The notes beneath the pieces were generated by a model. It ran no database searches. It was not told the origin of the DNA and saw only the letters and a list, made by a program, of their open reading frames with translations. The position numbers were made by a program, and so were the translations under genes. Shown one piece after another: positions 41,802-51,488 of a stretch of 64,000 nt of DNA. This DNA is from Cellulomonas chengniuliangii (lineage in GTDB: Bacteria > Actinomycetota > Actinomycetes > Actinomycetales > Cellulomonadaceae): positions 3,472,001-3,536,000 of the forward strand of contig NZ_CP101988.1 in NCBI RefSeq assembly GCF_024508335.1, in the 5' to 3' direction. Every line of letters begins with the position of its first letter. The stretch's first letter is position 1.

Positions 41802-42785
41802 ATGGCCGACGTCCCCCCGCAGCGCGCCTGGCTGCTGATGGCCGCAGGCGACAACCGCGGGCACGGGGGCAACGCCGGGTACGACGACCAGTTCGACGCG
41901 TACTACTCGTGGGACAGCAACGTCCCCAACCACAAGAACCTCCAGGTGGGCGATCCCATCGCGTTGTGGGACAAGGAACGCCTGCTCGGCGTGTCCGTGA
42001 TCGAGGAGATCACGACCTCCCCTGACAAGAAGCTGCTCAGCCGCTGCCCCGAGTGCCGGACGACCCGGATCAGCGAGCGCAAGAAGGCCGAGCCGCGGTA
42101 CCGGTGCATGAAGTGCCGGCACGAGTTCCCCGAGGCACTTCCCGATGTTGTCGAGGTGGTTCGGTACCAGGCTCGGTACGACGCGGCCTGGACCTTGTTG
42201 GACGGGGTGCTCGGCGAGCACGAGCTCCGCTCCCTCGCCGTCAATGCCGGCGACATCAACGCGATGCGCCCGCTCGACTGGTCCGCGTTCCGCGAGGCGC
42301 TCGTCACCAAGGGCGCCGCCCGGGCCGTCGACCGTGTCGCGGCGCGCGTCGACCTCAGCTGGCCGAGAACCCGCGGCCCCGCCGTCGAGTTCCCGCAGGG
42401 CTTCAGCCAGGCGTTGGTCCGGGTGCGCAAGGGGCAGCGGCAGTTCCGTGACCGCCTCCTGACGGCCCAGGGCAGCCTGTGCGCGTTCACGGGTGAGGCT
42501 CCCGCACGCGTCCTCGAGGCGGGCCACTTGTACAGCTACGCCCAGCTGGGGACGCACTTCGAGCACGGCGGGCTGATGCTGCGGCGGGACATCCACCGGT
42601 TGTTCGACGACGGGCTGCTCGCGGTGACGCCGTCGGCGCTGCGCATCGACGTCGCACCGAGCCTCGCGACGTACCCGCAGTACGCGCGGCTCCACGACGA
42701 GCCGCTGACCCTGCGCCTCAGGGACGAGCAGGTCGACTGGCTGGGCAAGCACTGGCGCGAGCACCGGATGGCGCACTCCGCCTGA
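41802..42785 (+). CDS. HNH endonuclease with zinc ribbon and possible modification-reading N-domain
   Basis: A 327-aa protein. Residues 1-75 (AWLLMAAGDNRGHGGNAGYD; YYSWDSNVPNHKNLQVGDPI; ALWDKERLLGVSVIEEI) look like a PUA-superfamily/EVE-type domain that in other proteins reads modified bases. Residues 82-108 form a zinc ribbon (CPECRTTRI, CMKCRHEF). The C-terminal HNH domain runs about 222-290 (RLLTAQGSLCAFTGEAPARV; LEAGHLYSYAQLGTHFEHGG; LMLRRDIHRLFDDGLL), with His in EAGH and the DIHRLFD motif. It stands alone, without a methylase, so a modification-dependent (type IV) restriction enzyme is the best guess. Confidence 0.75.
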   Translation: MADVPPQRAWLLMAAGDNRGHGGNAGYDDQFDAYYSWDSNVPNHKNLQVGDPIALWDKERLLGVSVIEEITTSPDKKLLSRCPECRTTRISERKKAEPRYRCMKCRHEFPEALPDVVEVVRYQARYDAAWTLLDGVLGEHELRSLAVNAGDINAMRPLDWSAFREALVTKGAARAVDRVAARVDLSWPRTRGPAVEFPQGFSQALVRVRKGQRQFRDRLLTAQGSLCAFTGEAPARVLEAGHLYSYAQLGTHFEHGGLMLRRDIHRLFDDGLLAVTPSALRIDVAPSLATYPQYARLHDEPLTLRLRDEQVDWLGKHWREHRMAHSA

Positions 42786-42837
42786 GCCCGTGGCCGGGCG
42801 CGCAGCGTCCGGCCGTCGGCCGCCCGTCAATCACGCG

Positions 42838-43680
42838 TCAGCCGCCGAATGGCAGCACCGGTCGCCCGGGGACGTCGACGCGGACGCGGAACAGGGCGCC
42901 GGCCTCCGGCTCAGGGTCGTCGAGGTTCTCGCGGGACGTGGTGATGTACAGGTCGCGCAGGTCGGGGCCGCCCAGGGTGCAGGCCGTCACGAGTCGGACG
43001 GGCAGCTCGACCTCCGCCAGCACGTCCCCCGACGGGGAGACGCACCGGACCCGTCCGTCGCCGTTGAGGGCGACCCACACGTTGCCGGCGGAGTCCACGA
43101 CCAGGCCGTCGGGGCTCTCCTCCGCTCCGGAGGTGAACGGCTGGCGATTCGTGAGCCGGCCCCCGACGACGTCGAACACGTCCGTCCGACCGGTCGCGGT
43201 GTCGTTGTAGTGGGCGCGGGCTCCGTCCGGCGAGAAGTCGATGCCGTTGGAGATGGTCACGTCGTCCAGCACGACCTCCACCTGGCCGGCGGGCATGATC
43301 CGGTACAGCGTCGCCCCGCCGAGTGCCGCGTCGTACGCCATCGACCCGGCGTACAGCGCGCCCCAGGGGTCGCACCCCGCCTCGTTCATCCGCACCCCCG
43401 GGTCAGACCACAGCTCCGGCAGCGGCGTCGGCGCGCCGTTCTGCGCGTCCGCCAGGCCGAGGCCCCGCTCGAGCCCCACGACATACCCTCCGCGGCTGCG
43501 CGGGCGCACGAACGCCGCCACGGTGCCGACGTTCAACCGGTCCACCTCGCCGTCGTCCCCCAGCGTCAGCAGGTCGCCCGCGAGCATGTCGACCCAGCGC
43601 AGCCCGCCCCACGTGGGAGACCAGCACGGACCCTCACCGTGGTGGGCGACGGCGTCGGTGATCTGCTCGGCTCTCAGCAC
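42838..43680 (-). CDS. SMP-30/gluconolactonase-family hydrolase
   Basis: A 280-aa six-bladed beta-propeller enzyme that hydrolyses sugar lactones. The metal-binding Glu is in AHHGEGPCWSP (about 15), the Asn in VRMNEAGCDPWG and TISNGIDFSPDG, and the Asp in ESPDGLVVDSAGNVWVAL. Such enzymes act in pentose or hexonate catabolism, which suits the nearby xylanase. A GTG at 43680 was chosen because GGAGGAG sits five bases upstream; an ATG at 43710 is the alternative. No sugar dehydrogenase is adjacent. Confidence 0.88.
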   Translation of the reverse strand: MLRAEQITDAVAHHGEGPCWSPTWGGLRWVDMLAGDLLTLGDDGEVDRLNVGTVAAFVRPRSRGGYVVGLERGLGLADAQNGAPTPLPELWSDPGVRMNEAGCDPWGALYAGSMAYDAALGGATLYRIMPAGQVEVVLDDVTISNGIDFSPDGARAHYNDTATGRTDVFDVVGGRLTNRQPFTSGAEESPDGLVVDSAGNVWVALNGDGRVRCVSPSGDVLAEVELPVRLVTACTLGGPDLRDLYITTSRENLDDPEPEAGALFRVRVDVPGRPVLPFGG

Positions 43681-43804
43681 CTGGGCTCCTCCGGGTCGGC
43701 GGGTCGACATGCGCACGAGCCTCGCGCGGACCGGGACGGCAGGCACGTCGGCACGCGGGGAACTACGCAGATCGGGCACGTCCGGCCCTTTTCCGACCTC
43801 GACC

Positions 43805-43834
43805 TTTCGAAGAACCGTCCGAAACCATAACGAT
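43805..43834 (+). promoter_or_regulatory. Possible regulatory element ahead of the xylanase
   Basis: TTTCG (43805-43809) and CGAAA (43820-43824) form an inverted repeat, followed by a TAACGAT that could be a -10. GAAA/TTTC dyads are known near actinobacterial xylan genes, but this one has a 10-base gap, so the assignment is weak. It is about 100 bp before the start codon. Confidence 0.3.
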
Positions 43835-43845
43835 TCACACGTTGA

Positions 43846-45330
<1,485 letters not shown>

Positions 45331-45354
45331 GACCAGTTCCGACCGACTCGCTCT

Positions 45355-45390
45355 GACGGCGGCGTCGCACCCCCACGGTGCGGCGCCGTC
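45355..45390 (+). terminator. Hairpin after xylanase gene
   Basis: GACGGCG and CGCACC pair with CGCCGTC and GGTGCG to make an interrupted stem around CCCA, beginning 24 bp after the stop. No T-run is present. Confidence 0.55.
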
Positions 45391-45472
45391 GTCGTGGCGC
45401 ACGGCGCCTGCTGAGTGCGGATGCCGTCAGGTCAAGCGGACCACGGCTGGGCCTGGACCGGGACCTGCCGGG

Positions 45473-46159
45473 CTAGGCCCACGAGTCGGGCGCGACGGTC
45501 CAGATGCGCGCGAGAGCCTCGCTCCCCTCCCGGGTGATGTCGAGACCGCGCCCTCGGGCCCGGCGCCGCACCCACGCGCGCTCGGTGAAGAGGGTGGCGA
45601 GCGCCGCACCGAGGCCGCCTGCCAGATGGGGTCGTCGCTCGGTCCAGTCCGGGCAGGTCCGCACGATCGGTCGGGCCCGCGACTCCAGGTCCTCGATTGG
45701 GACGCCGAGCCCGGTGAGGGCGGCGCGTCCCCCGGCTGTGAGGCGGGCGTCGCCGGGCGTGAGCCACGCCGAGCGCTGCATCGACTCCAGCAGCGCGACG
45801 CCCACGCGGCCGGCGATGTGGTCGTAGCACAGCCGCGCCCGCGCGAGGTCTCGAGCGTCCCGCGATCGGCGGTACGACGTCGTCGAGGCGGGCGGGCACA
45901 GGTGGCCCAGCTGCTCCAGCGCGGCAGCGACCGAGTCGTCGGCCAACGCGTAGAACCGTTGACGTCCACGCGGCTCGCACCGGACCAGGCCGGCCTCGAC
46001 CAGGACGGACAGGTGCTCGCTCGCTGTGGCGGCGGACACCCCGGCCGCGCTGGCGAGCTCCCCCGCAGGCCGTCGCGAGCCGTCCATCAGGAGGTCCACG
46101 AACGTCGATCGCGCAGGCGCGGCGAGGGCCCGGCCGATGACGGAGAAGTCCCTGCCCAC
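45473..46159 (-). CDS. ArsR-type winged-helix regulator
   Basis: A 228-aa regulator. The ArsR HTH is N-terminal (FSVIGRALAAPARSTFVDLL; RPAGELASAAGVSAATASEH; LSVLVEAGLVRCEPRGRQRF, residues about 3-75). The long C-terminal region (LARARLCYDHIAGRVGVALL; WLTPGDARLTAGGRAALTGL; PDWTERRPHLAGGLGAALAT) is shared by a known subgroup with a second domain, including a conserved CPDWTERR box. The GTG at 46159 was chosen from the family pattern; a GTG at 46183 is possible. It is divergent from osmC, so it probably regulates that gene and may sense thiol stress. Confidence 0.85.
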   Translation of the reverse strand: MGRDFSVIGRALAAPARSTFVDLLMDGSRRPAGELASAAGVSAATASEHLSVLVEAGLVRCEPRGRQRFYALADDSVAAALEQLGHLCPPASTTSYRRSRDARDLARARLCYDHIAGRVGVALLESMQRSAWLTPGDARLTAGGRAALTGLGVPIEDLESRARPIVRTCPDWTERRPHLAGGLGAALATLFTERAWVRRRARGRGLDITREGSEALARIWTVAPDSWA

Positions 46160-46223
46160 GTCTCGACCGTACCCCGCGGACACTTCGGCCCGACCCGAAA
46201 TATTGCGGTCCTATGGTCGGCTC

Positions 46224-46685
46224 ATGACGACACACCTGTACGCGACGCACCTCGACTGGTCGGGCTCGACAGGCGACGGCTACCGGTCCTATCGGCGAGA
46301 CCACCACGCGGCTGGAGCCCAGGGCAACGCTCCGGGTGTCGAGCTCAGCGCCGCCCCGGAGTTCCGCGGCGACGCGACCAGGCTGAACCCGGAGCAGCTG
46401 CTCGTGATGGCGGCCAGCTCGTGCCAGCTTCTGTCGTTCCTGGCGGTCGCGGCCCAGGCGGGCGTCGACGTCATCACCTACACGGACGACGCCGAGGGGA
46501 TCATGCCCAGCGGCCCCCCGCCCGCTCGACTGACACAGATCACGCTCAGTCCAGTCGTCCAGGTCGCTCCGGGCACCGACCACGACTTGGTCCGCGCGCT
46601 CATGGAGCAGGCGCACGACCAGTGTTACATCGCTCACTCGCTCACCGCCGACATCGCGATCTCCCCCACGGTGGTGGACGCATGA
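46224..46685 (+). CDS. OsmC-family peroxiredoxin-like protein
   Basis: A 153-aa OsmC/Ohr-fold protein (LYATHLDWSGSTGDGYRSYR; NPEQLLVMAASSCQLLSFLA; CYIAHSLTADIAISPTV). The two redox Cys of the family, one in ASSCQLLSF and one in DQCYIAHS, are present, so it can probably reduce organic hydroperoxides using thiols. Its stop overlaps the ACT-domain gene by ATGA. A TATGGT at 46212-46217 may be a -10 very close to the ATG. It is divergent from the ArsR gene. Confidence 0.9.
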   Translation: MTTHLYATHLDWSGSTGDGYRSYRRDHHAAGAQGNAPGVELSAAPEFRGDATRLNPEQLLVMAASSCQLLSFLAVAAQAGVDVITYTDDAEGIMPSGPPPARLTQITLSPVVQVAPGTDHDLVRALMEQAHDQCYIAHSLTADIAISPTVVDA

Positions 46686-47095
46686 GCGCGCTGCGGGACA
46701 TCGAGGTGCTGCTCGAAGACCGGCCCGGCGCGCTGGCCGAGCTCGGAGAAGTGCTCGGCGCGGCCGGCGTAAGCCTCGAAGGCGGCGGGGTCTTCGGCCA
46801 CTCCGGCATCGCCGTGGCGCACTTCTTGGTGGCCGACGCCGACCGTGCCCAGGCTGCACTGGACGCCGCCCACATCGGCCCGGTCACCGTGTCAGAGGTG
46901 GTGCTGCTCCGCCTCGATCAAGGCGCCCCCGGTCAGCTGGGCCAGGTCGCCCGCCTCATGGCTGACGCGGGCGTCAACCTCCGCACGCAGTACAGCGACC
47001 ACGACAACCAGCTCGTTCTCGTGCCCCACCCGGCCGACCACCGGCGATGCGCCGCAGCGGCCGCCCGTTGGTGTCGGGATCCGGGCCTGGGCTGA
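46682..47095 (+). CDS. ACT-domain protein
   Basis: A 137-aa protein with two ACT-like units: residues 5-70 (IEVLLEDRPGALAELGEVLG, AAGVSLEGGGVFGHSGIAVA) and 75-130 (LRLDQGAPGQLGQVARLMAD, AGVNLRTQYSDHDNQLVLVP). ACT domains bind amino acids or other small molecules and regulate partner proteins. No enzyme domain is fused. It is co-translated with osmC through an ATGA overlap, an unusual partner for a small-molecule sensor. Confidence 0.85.
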   Translation: MSALRDIEVLLEDRPGALAELGEVLGAAGVSLEGGGVFGHSGIAVAHFLVADADRAQAALDAAHIGPVTVSEVVLLRLDQGAPGQLGQVARLMADAGVNLRTQYSDHDNQLVLVPHPADHRRCAAAAARWCRDPGLG

Positions 47096-47121
47096 CCGGG
47101 GCGCGGTGGCCGGCGGATCGT

Positions 47122-47391
47122 TCAGTCGGTCGGCTCGACCGCCGGCGGGTCCTCTACGAGCTCGCCAGGCGCGGGCGTGTCTTCCTCACCGCTGTCCTTC
47201 GCCTCACCGCTGACCTCGGCCTCACCGCTGACCTCGGCTGACTCGGCGTCACTGCGCGCGGAGTCGCCTGGCCCGTCGGACTCGGCGCCCGCCTCCAGCA
47301 CCTCCGGGGTGACCTCCTGCTCGAGGGTCGGGTACCCGTAGCCGCCTTCATCCTGCGCCCCGGCGTCCGGGTCGTGCGATGTGTCGCTCAT
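47122..47391 (-). CDS. Acidic disordered protein with internal repeats
   Basis: An 89-aa strongly acidic, low-complexity protein (SDTSHDPDAGAQDEGGYGYP; TLEQEVTPEVLEAG; then SAEVSGEAEVSGEAKDSGEE with a repeated SGEA unit). It has no membrane segment and is probably disordered. GAAGGGGCCACC lies before the ATG at 47391. The DNA repeat tcaccgctgacctcggc occurs twice in tandem (about 47208-47240). No function recognised. Confidence 0.65.
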   Translation of the reverse strand: MSDTSHDPDAGAQDEGGYGYPTLEQEVTPEVLEAGAESDGPGDSARSDAESAEVSGEAEVSGEAKDSGEEDTPAPGELVEDPPAVEPTD

Positions 47392-47556
47392 GGTGGCCCC
47401 TTCCTGCCGCGCCTGGACCGTCACGGACCAGGTCGGTCCCATCCTCGGCGCCCGCGCGGTGCTGCGCCATCCGTCCGGGCGTCGTGTCGAGATTCGCGCC
47501 GTGCGGCCGAGCTCGAGGGCACGTCGACTGAGGCTCCGCGGCCCCACGTCTGGGCT

Positions 47557-48309
47557 CTAGTCCGACTCGCAGACGCAGAGTTGGATCGGCGCATCGCTGG
47601 TGAATGGCCCACCCGACCAGTCGCCGAACCGCTCGACGAGCCGAAGCCCTGCGGCGGACAGCAGCAAGGGGAGTTCCTGAGGGAAGACGCTCCTGAGCTC
47701 GAGCGGGGCGACGAGGAAGTCGGGCTCTGACTCGGCGGAGAAGTACCACGTGCCCCGGGTCACCTGCGCGGCAGCGTCGTAGGTCTCGGCGACATCAACC
47801 CTCACGTCGCCACGATCGGGATCCACGAAGGACAACCCGTCACGGGTGCGTCGAACGCCGTCAGCATCGGCAAGGAAACGCGCGTTCGGGTTGAAGACGT
47901 CGAAGACGAAGCGAGCTCCGGGCGCCAGGTGCGCTCGCACCGATCGGAAGCAACCCAGCAGGTCGGCAGTCTCGTGCAGATGGAGCAGCGAATTGGCTGC
48001 GATGAACACCAGATCGAACGTGCGGCCGAAGTCGAACTCCCGCATGTCGCCGCGCACCCACTCCACGGCGAGCGCGCGCTCGTCCGCCTTGCGCTGGGCT
48101 TCGGTGAGCATGTCCGCCGAGAGGTCCAGGCCGGTGCACGGATACCCGGCGGAGGCGATGGGAATCAGTTTGCGCCCGGTGCCGCACCCGAGTTCCAAGA
48201 CCGACCCGCCCTGTTTCTCGGCCTCGGCCCGGTAGAACTCGGTGGCCGGCTCCCCACCCGCGAACAACCGGTCGTACAGCCTCGCGTCGGAGTAGAACCG
48301 TTCACTCAT
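47557..48309 (-). CDS. Class I SAM-dependent methyltransferase
   Basis: A 250-aa methyltransferase. The cofactor motif GSVLELGCGTGRKLIPIA is at about residues 35-52, motif II in PCTGLDLSADMLTEAQRKAD, and post-I motifs VRGDMREFDFGRTFDLVFI. The C-terminal beta-rich part (FVDPDRGDVRVDVAETYDAA; RGTWYFSAESEPDFL) resembles small-molecule methyltransferases of the Methyltransf_25 group. GAGGGGGCTCC precedes the ATG at 48309. Substrate unknown. It lies 22 bp downstream of the KPR-like gene on the same strand and may share its transcript. Confidence 0.88.
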   Translation of the reverse strand: MSERFYSDARLYDRLFAGGEPATEFYRAEAEKQGGSVLELGCGTGRKLIPIASAGYPCTGLDLSADMLTEAQRKADERALAVEWVRGDMREFDFGRTFDLVFIAANSLLHLHETADLLGCFRSVRAHLAPGARFVFDVFNPNARFLADADGVRRTRDGLSFVDPDRGDVRVDVAETYDAAAQVTRGTWYFSAESEPDFLVAPLELRSVFPQELPLLLSAAGLRLVERFGDWSGGPFTSDAPIQLCVCESD

Positions 48310-48331
48310 GGAGCCCCCTCGAAGACAGCGC

Positions 48332-49294
48332 TCAGACCGGGCCTGAATTCTGCCCGACAGCGAAATATGGCTCGGCCGCCTCAAGTCGCGGCGCCGACAC
48401 GCCCAGGCGGCGCGCCTCGGCCAGGGTGTCGCGGCAGACCGCGCGAAGCTCCTCGGGGTTGGCGTGCGCCTCCATCACCCTGCGCATGGGCGGGAAGTGG
48501 CCCATCAGCGTCGCGAGCACCGGCGCCGCCAACCAGACAGGCGCCGTGAACGGCAGCACGTCGCCGCGATGCCGCCGCAAGTCGACGCCGCGCGCCTGGG
48601 CGAGGGGCAGTAGCTCTCGGGTCGCGAGAATCGCCTCGCGGATGTTGCGTGGGTTCCCGGCCAGCTTGGAGAGGGAGCCCAGCCTCAGGCTCTGCGTGTG
48701 CAGGCCGGCGTTCTGGATGAAGTGGATCAACAACCAGCCCCGGAAGTCGGTGGTCTCCCGAATCCTGAACCCGGCCTCGCGGAACGCCGCGCGCACGGCT
48801 TGCGCCCGCTCCGTCGGCGGCCCGCCAAGGGTGCCGAAGAAGGCAGCGGGCAGCAGGGCGGCCCTCAGCACGCCGTCGTCTCCGACGCCGCCACCGGCGC
48901 CGGGGAAGCCCCAGGCCACCTGGCCAGCGGGCAGGGCGTCGATTGCCGCCGACGGCTCGGCCCACAGGTTGTTGAAGACGAGCACCGTCGCCTTGCCGAC
49001 GCGCGGAGCCAGGAAGGACACAGCCTCGGCGAGGCCGTAGTGCTGCACACTCACCACGATCAGGTCGAAGTCGTGGTCCGGCTCCAGCGATTCGCGGTAG
49101 CGAACCGGCCATTTCTCGACGACGCGTCGTCCTCGCAGCCGGCGCCGCGCGTCGAGCAGGTCGAGGTCGATCGCTCCTCCGTATTCGGCTGCTCGACCGG
49201 GACGCACGTAGAACTCGATCTCGTGCCCGGCGCGCTCCAACGCCCACCCGTACGCCACGGCGATGACACCCCGGCCGAACATCAGAATCTTCAT
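48332..49294 (-). CDS. Ketopantoate-reductase-like (ApbA/PanE family) oxidoreductase
   Basis: A 320-aa NADP-dependent reductase-like protein. The Rossmann motif KILMFGRGVIAVAYGWALER is at residues 2-21, DLIVVSVQHYGLAEAV near 75-90, and the C-terminal helical domain includes RGWLLIHFIQNAGLHTQSLR. The first motif is G-x-G-x-I rather than GxGxxG. Members outside pantothenate synthesis often act on other 2-keto compounds. GGGAGGAGCGGGC precedes the ATG. Divergent from a TetR gene, with a double dyad between them. Confidence 0.85.
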   Translation of the reverse strand: MKILMFGRGVIAVAYGWALERAGHEIEFYVRPGRAAEYGGAIDLDLLDARRRLRGRRVVEKWPVRYRESLEPDHDFDLIVVSVQHYGLAEAVSFLAPRVGKATVLVFNNLWAEPSAAIDALPAGQVAWGFPGAGGGVGDDGVLRAALLPAAFFGTLGGPPTERAQAVRAAFREAGFRIRETTDFRGWLLIHFIQNAGLHTQSLRLGSLSKLAGNPRNIREAILATRELLPLAQARGVDLRRHRGDVLPFTAPVWLAAPVLATLMGHFPPMRRVMEAHANPEELRAVCRDTLAEARRLGVSAPRLEAAEPYFAVGQNSGPV

Positions 49295-49357
49295 GCCCGC
49301 TCCTCCCGCCCAGGACACGTGGTCGCCGTTGACCAGGTGTGGTCGGCGAGGTAGCGT

Positions 49358-49406
49358 CAAGTGGAGACGATCTCCAGTTCGAACATATGGAGACGGTCTC
49401 CACTTG
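49358..49406. promoter_or_regulatory. Double TetR dyad in divergent promoter region
   Basis: Two dyads, TGGAGA-CGA-TCTCCA (49362-49376) and TGGAGA-CGG-TCTCCA (49388-49402), lie 26 bp apart centre to centre. They are part of a larger inverted repeat running from CAAG at 49358 to CTTG at 49406. The layout suggests two TetR dimers bound cooperatively. Confidence 0.8.
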
Positions 49407-49419
49407 TCAAGGAGCTCTG

Positions 49420-49986
49420 TTGACCACCACCAAGCCCCTGCGCGCCGACGCCCGGCGCAACCGTGAAGCGCTGCTCGCGAAGGCCCGTGAGCTCTTCGCC
49501 GAAGGCCGCTTCGACATGCGTTTCGATGACTTCGCGCGGCTGGCCGGCGTGGGCACGGGGACGCTGTACCGGCACTTTCCGACCCGCGAGGCGCTGGCCG
49601 AGGCCGTCTACCGTGAAGAGATCACAGCGATGTGCGCCCGCGCTCGCGAGCTGCACACCACGCTCCCCGCGGCGGCGGCGCTGGCAGCCTTCCTGCGGGA
49701 ATTCGTGGATCATGTGCATGCCCACCAGGGCCTGGCCCGCACGCTCGCCACGCAGATGGCCGGACGTTCAGACACGCTCGCCGACGGCGGCCGGGAACTG
49801 GGCCAAGTCATCGCCGACCTGCTGGCCGCGGGCATCAAGGACGGGACCATCCGCGACGACGTGGGCGCCGGCGCCGTCATGATGGTCCTGGAGGGGATCT
49901 GCACGGCCTGTGCCCAGCCAGGCTCCCGGGACGACGCAGACGGCGCCATCGCCCTCGTGCTCGACGGGCTGCGCCGCCCCGGCTGA
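49420..49986 (+). CDS. TetR-family transcriptional regulator
   Basis: A 188-aa regulator (RADARRNREALLAKARELFA; FDDFARLAGVGTGTLYRHFP; TREALAEAVYREEITAMCAR) with a C-terminal ligand domain. The start is taken as the TTG at 49420 because AAGGAG lies six bases upstream; an ATG at 49387 falls inside the operator. It is divergent from the KPR-like gene, with two strong dyads between them, so it likely controls both directions. Confidence 0.9.
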   Translation: MTTTKPLRADARRNREALLAKARELFAEGRFDMRFDDFARLAGVGTGTLYRHFPTREALAEAVYREEITAMCARARELHTTLPAAAALAAFLREFVDHVHAHQGLARTLATQMAGRSDTLADGGRELGQVIADLLAAGIKDGTIRDDVGAGAVMMVLEGICTACAQPGSRDDADGAIALVLDGLRRPG

Positions 49987-50017
49987 TGAAGTCATCGCGA
50001 CCCCACGTGCAGGGGCG

Positions 50018-50347
50018 TCAGTCCCGCAACTCCCAGAGATCCGCGCGGACTTCGAGGTCGCGGCCGATCTGGGTGGTGAGCTCGGCCTCGATCTCACGTG
50101 CTAGCCGGGCGTGCGTCTGCTTGGCCTGATCGCAGTCCCAGTGGCTGAGGTGGTCGAAGTGCTCATGGAAATGCCGTGCCCACGCACGGACCTTCTCCTC
50201 GAGGTCCCCCGACAGGTCGAGGTCCTCCGGCTGTGCCTGTAGCCCTTCGGCCCACCAGATTGGCCAGTCACAGGCGTAGTCGTTCATCAGACGGACGCCC
50301 ACGTGCCCGTCACGCATCAGCACCTGCCTCCCGGGCAGACACGTCAT
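50018..50347 (-). CDS. Hypothetical actinobacterial protein
   Basis: A 109-aa soluble protein. It carries VGVRLMNDYACDWPIWWAEG, then a long charged helix (LEEKVRAWARHFHEHFDHLS) and LWELRD at the end. Many actinobacteria have proteins with the same NDY-x-PIWW pattern, but no function is known. Its ATG overlaps the upstream GNAT stop (ATGA), so the two are co-translated. A role tied to the acetyltransferase is possible. Confidence 0.75.
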   Translation of the reverse strand: MTCLPGRQVLMRDGHVGVRLMNDYACDWPIWWAEGLQAQPEDLDLSGDLEEKVRAWARHFHEHFDHLSHWDCDQAKQTHARLAREIEAELTTQIGRDLEVRADLWELRD

Positions 50348-50829
50348 CCATCGCTGCCCTCTGGGGCTCTCGTGTAGGTGAGGAACTCGCCGTCCTGCGG
50401 GGCGTCGGCGGCGAGGCCGAAGCCCAGCCGCTCGTACAGCGCGCGGGCGCGAGTGTTCGTGCGTTGCGTCTCGAGCCTGACCTCATGCGCACCGGCGCCG
50501 GCGGCCTCCGCGAGGACGTGACGGACGAGAGCAACGCCTGCTCCGCCGCCCCGGACGTCCGAGGCGACGAACAGGTCGTTGAGCTGCCACGTTGTGTGCA
50601 GCCGCAGGGACGAGTGGCCCGGGTACACCTGCGTGAACGCGACCGCGCGACCGTCGTCGAGCACGGCCCACACCAAGGAGTCGCCGCGCTCGACGCGGGC
50701 CCTCAGGAACGCACGCGCGGCGGTATCGTCGCCCTCGCGTCCGTAGAAGCCGCGGTAGGCGACGAACAGGTCAGCCACCTGCGCCACCGTCTCGGTGTCC
50801 GTCTGCGCGGTCACCCGGACCACCCTCAT
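50344..50829 (-). CDS. GNAT family N-acetyltransferase
   Basis: A 161-aa acetyltransferase (VRVTAQTDTETVAQVADLFV; motif A LNDLFVASDVRGGGAGVALV at about 83-102; then LETQRTNTRARALYERLGFG). The C-terminal part DGEFLTYTRAPEGSDG is usual. Substrate unknown. It is the first gene of a two-gene operon with the downstream hypothetical protein (ATGA overlap). Confidence 0.9.
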   Translation of the reverse strand: MRVVRVTAQTDTETVAQVADLFVAYRGFYGREGDDTAARAFLRARVERGDSLVWAVLDDGRAVAFTQVYPGHSSLRLHTTWQLNDLFVASDVRGGGAGVALVRHVLAEAAGAGAHEVRLETQRTNTRARALYERLGFGLAADAPQDGEFLTYTRAPEGSDG

Positions 50830-51488
50830 GGCGTCCCCTGTCCTTCAGTGCCCCTGCCGCCAAGCGGCGTGCGATCGCCGGCGCCTGCGCGAACCCGCCG
50901 CCCGCCGAGGCCGTGGATGGCGAGCACGTTACCGTCCGCCGTGGCGTGTACACGTCCGCGAGCACGGGCCACGCCTAGGCGTCCGCATCGTCCACGCGCA
51001 CGTCGTCTGCCGTCAGCGGCAGGATCACCACGTCATGCGAGGTGAGCCGGCCGGCCTCGTCGGACCGGCCCTCCAGTTTGGCTGTTCCTACTGGCTGGCT
51101 CCGCGATGCGCCCATCGGAGTACCTCGCGGGACCGTACTCGATCCGATCCCAGAAGGTGTCGACCGCTGAGATTGGCTGACCGGCGCGTGTCGTCCACTC
51201 GGGGTGGTCCGTGACTTCCCACCTCTCCGGGCCGGCATCGCGTCGCCGATCGACCTCTTCGCGCTGCCCGACCCCTGGCCCAGAGGTACGGCGTTCCCGC
51301 CACGAGGGAAGGTCGATCCCGAGGCGTAGTACTGAGGTGCCGTGCACCGCGATCGGTCAAATGCGGCGTGGTTGACGAGTGCCGACATGGCGACGCATAG
51401 CCGGCGCCTGATGCTGCGTGATCTCGTCTCGGGCGAGCGATGCCACCGTGCGGCGTAGAAGCCGTCTGTCAGCGTGGTGCCCTCTCCG
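50830..51488. other. 659-bp gap, possibly decayed coding sequence
   Basis: No intact gene was found. On the minus strand a stretch at about 51,090-51,240 reads RWEVTDHPEWTTRAGQPIS and FWDRIEYGPARYSDGR, and another frame ends with AKLEGRSDEAGRLTSHDVVI and a stop at 50975. Together they look like parts of one protein separated by frame changes. No start or family could be identified. Base composition is less GC-rich than the neighbours. Confidence 0.3.
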
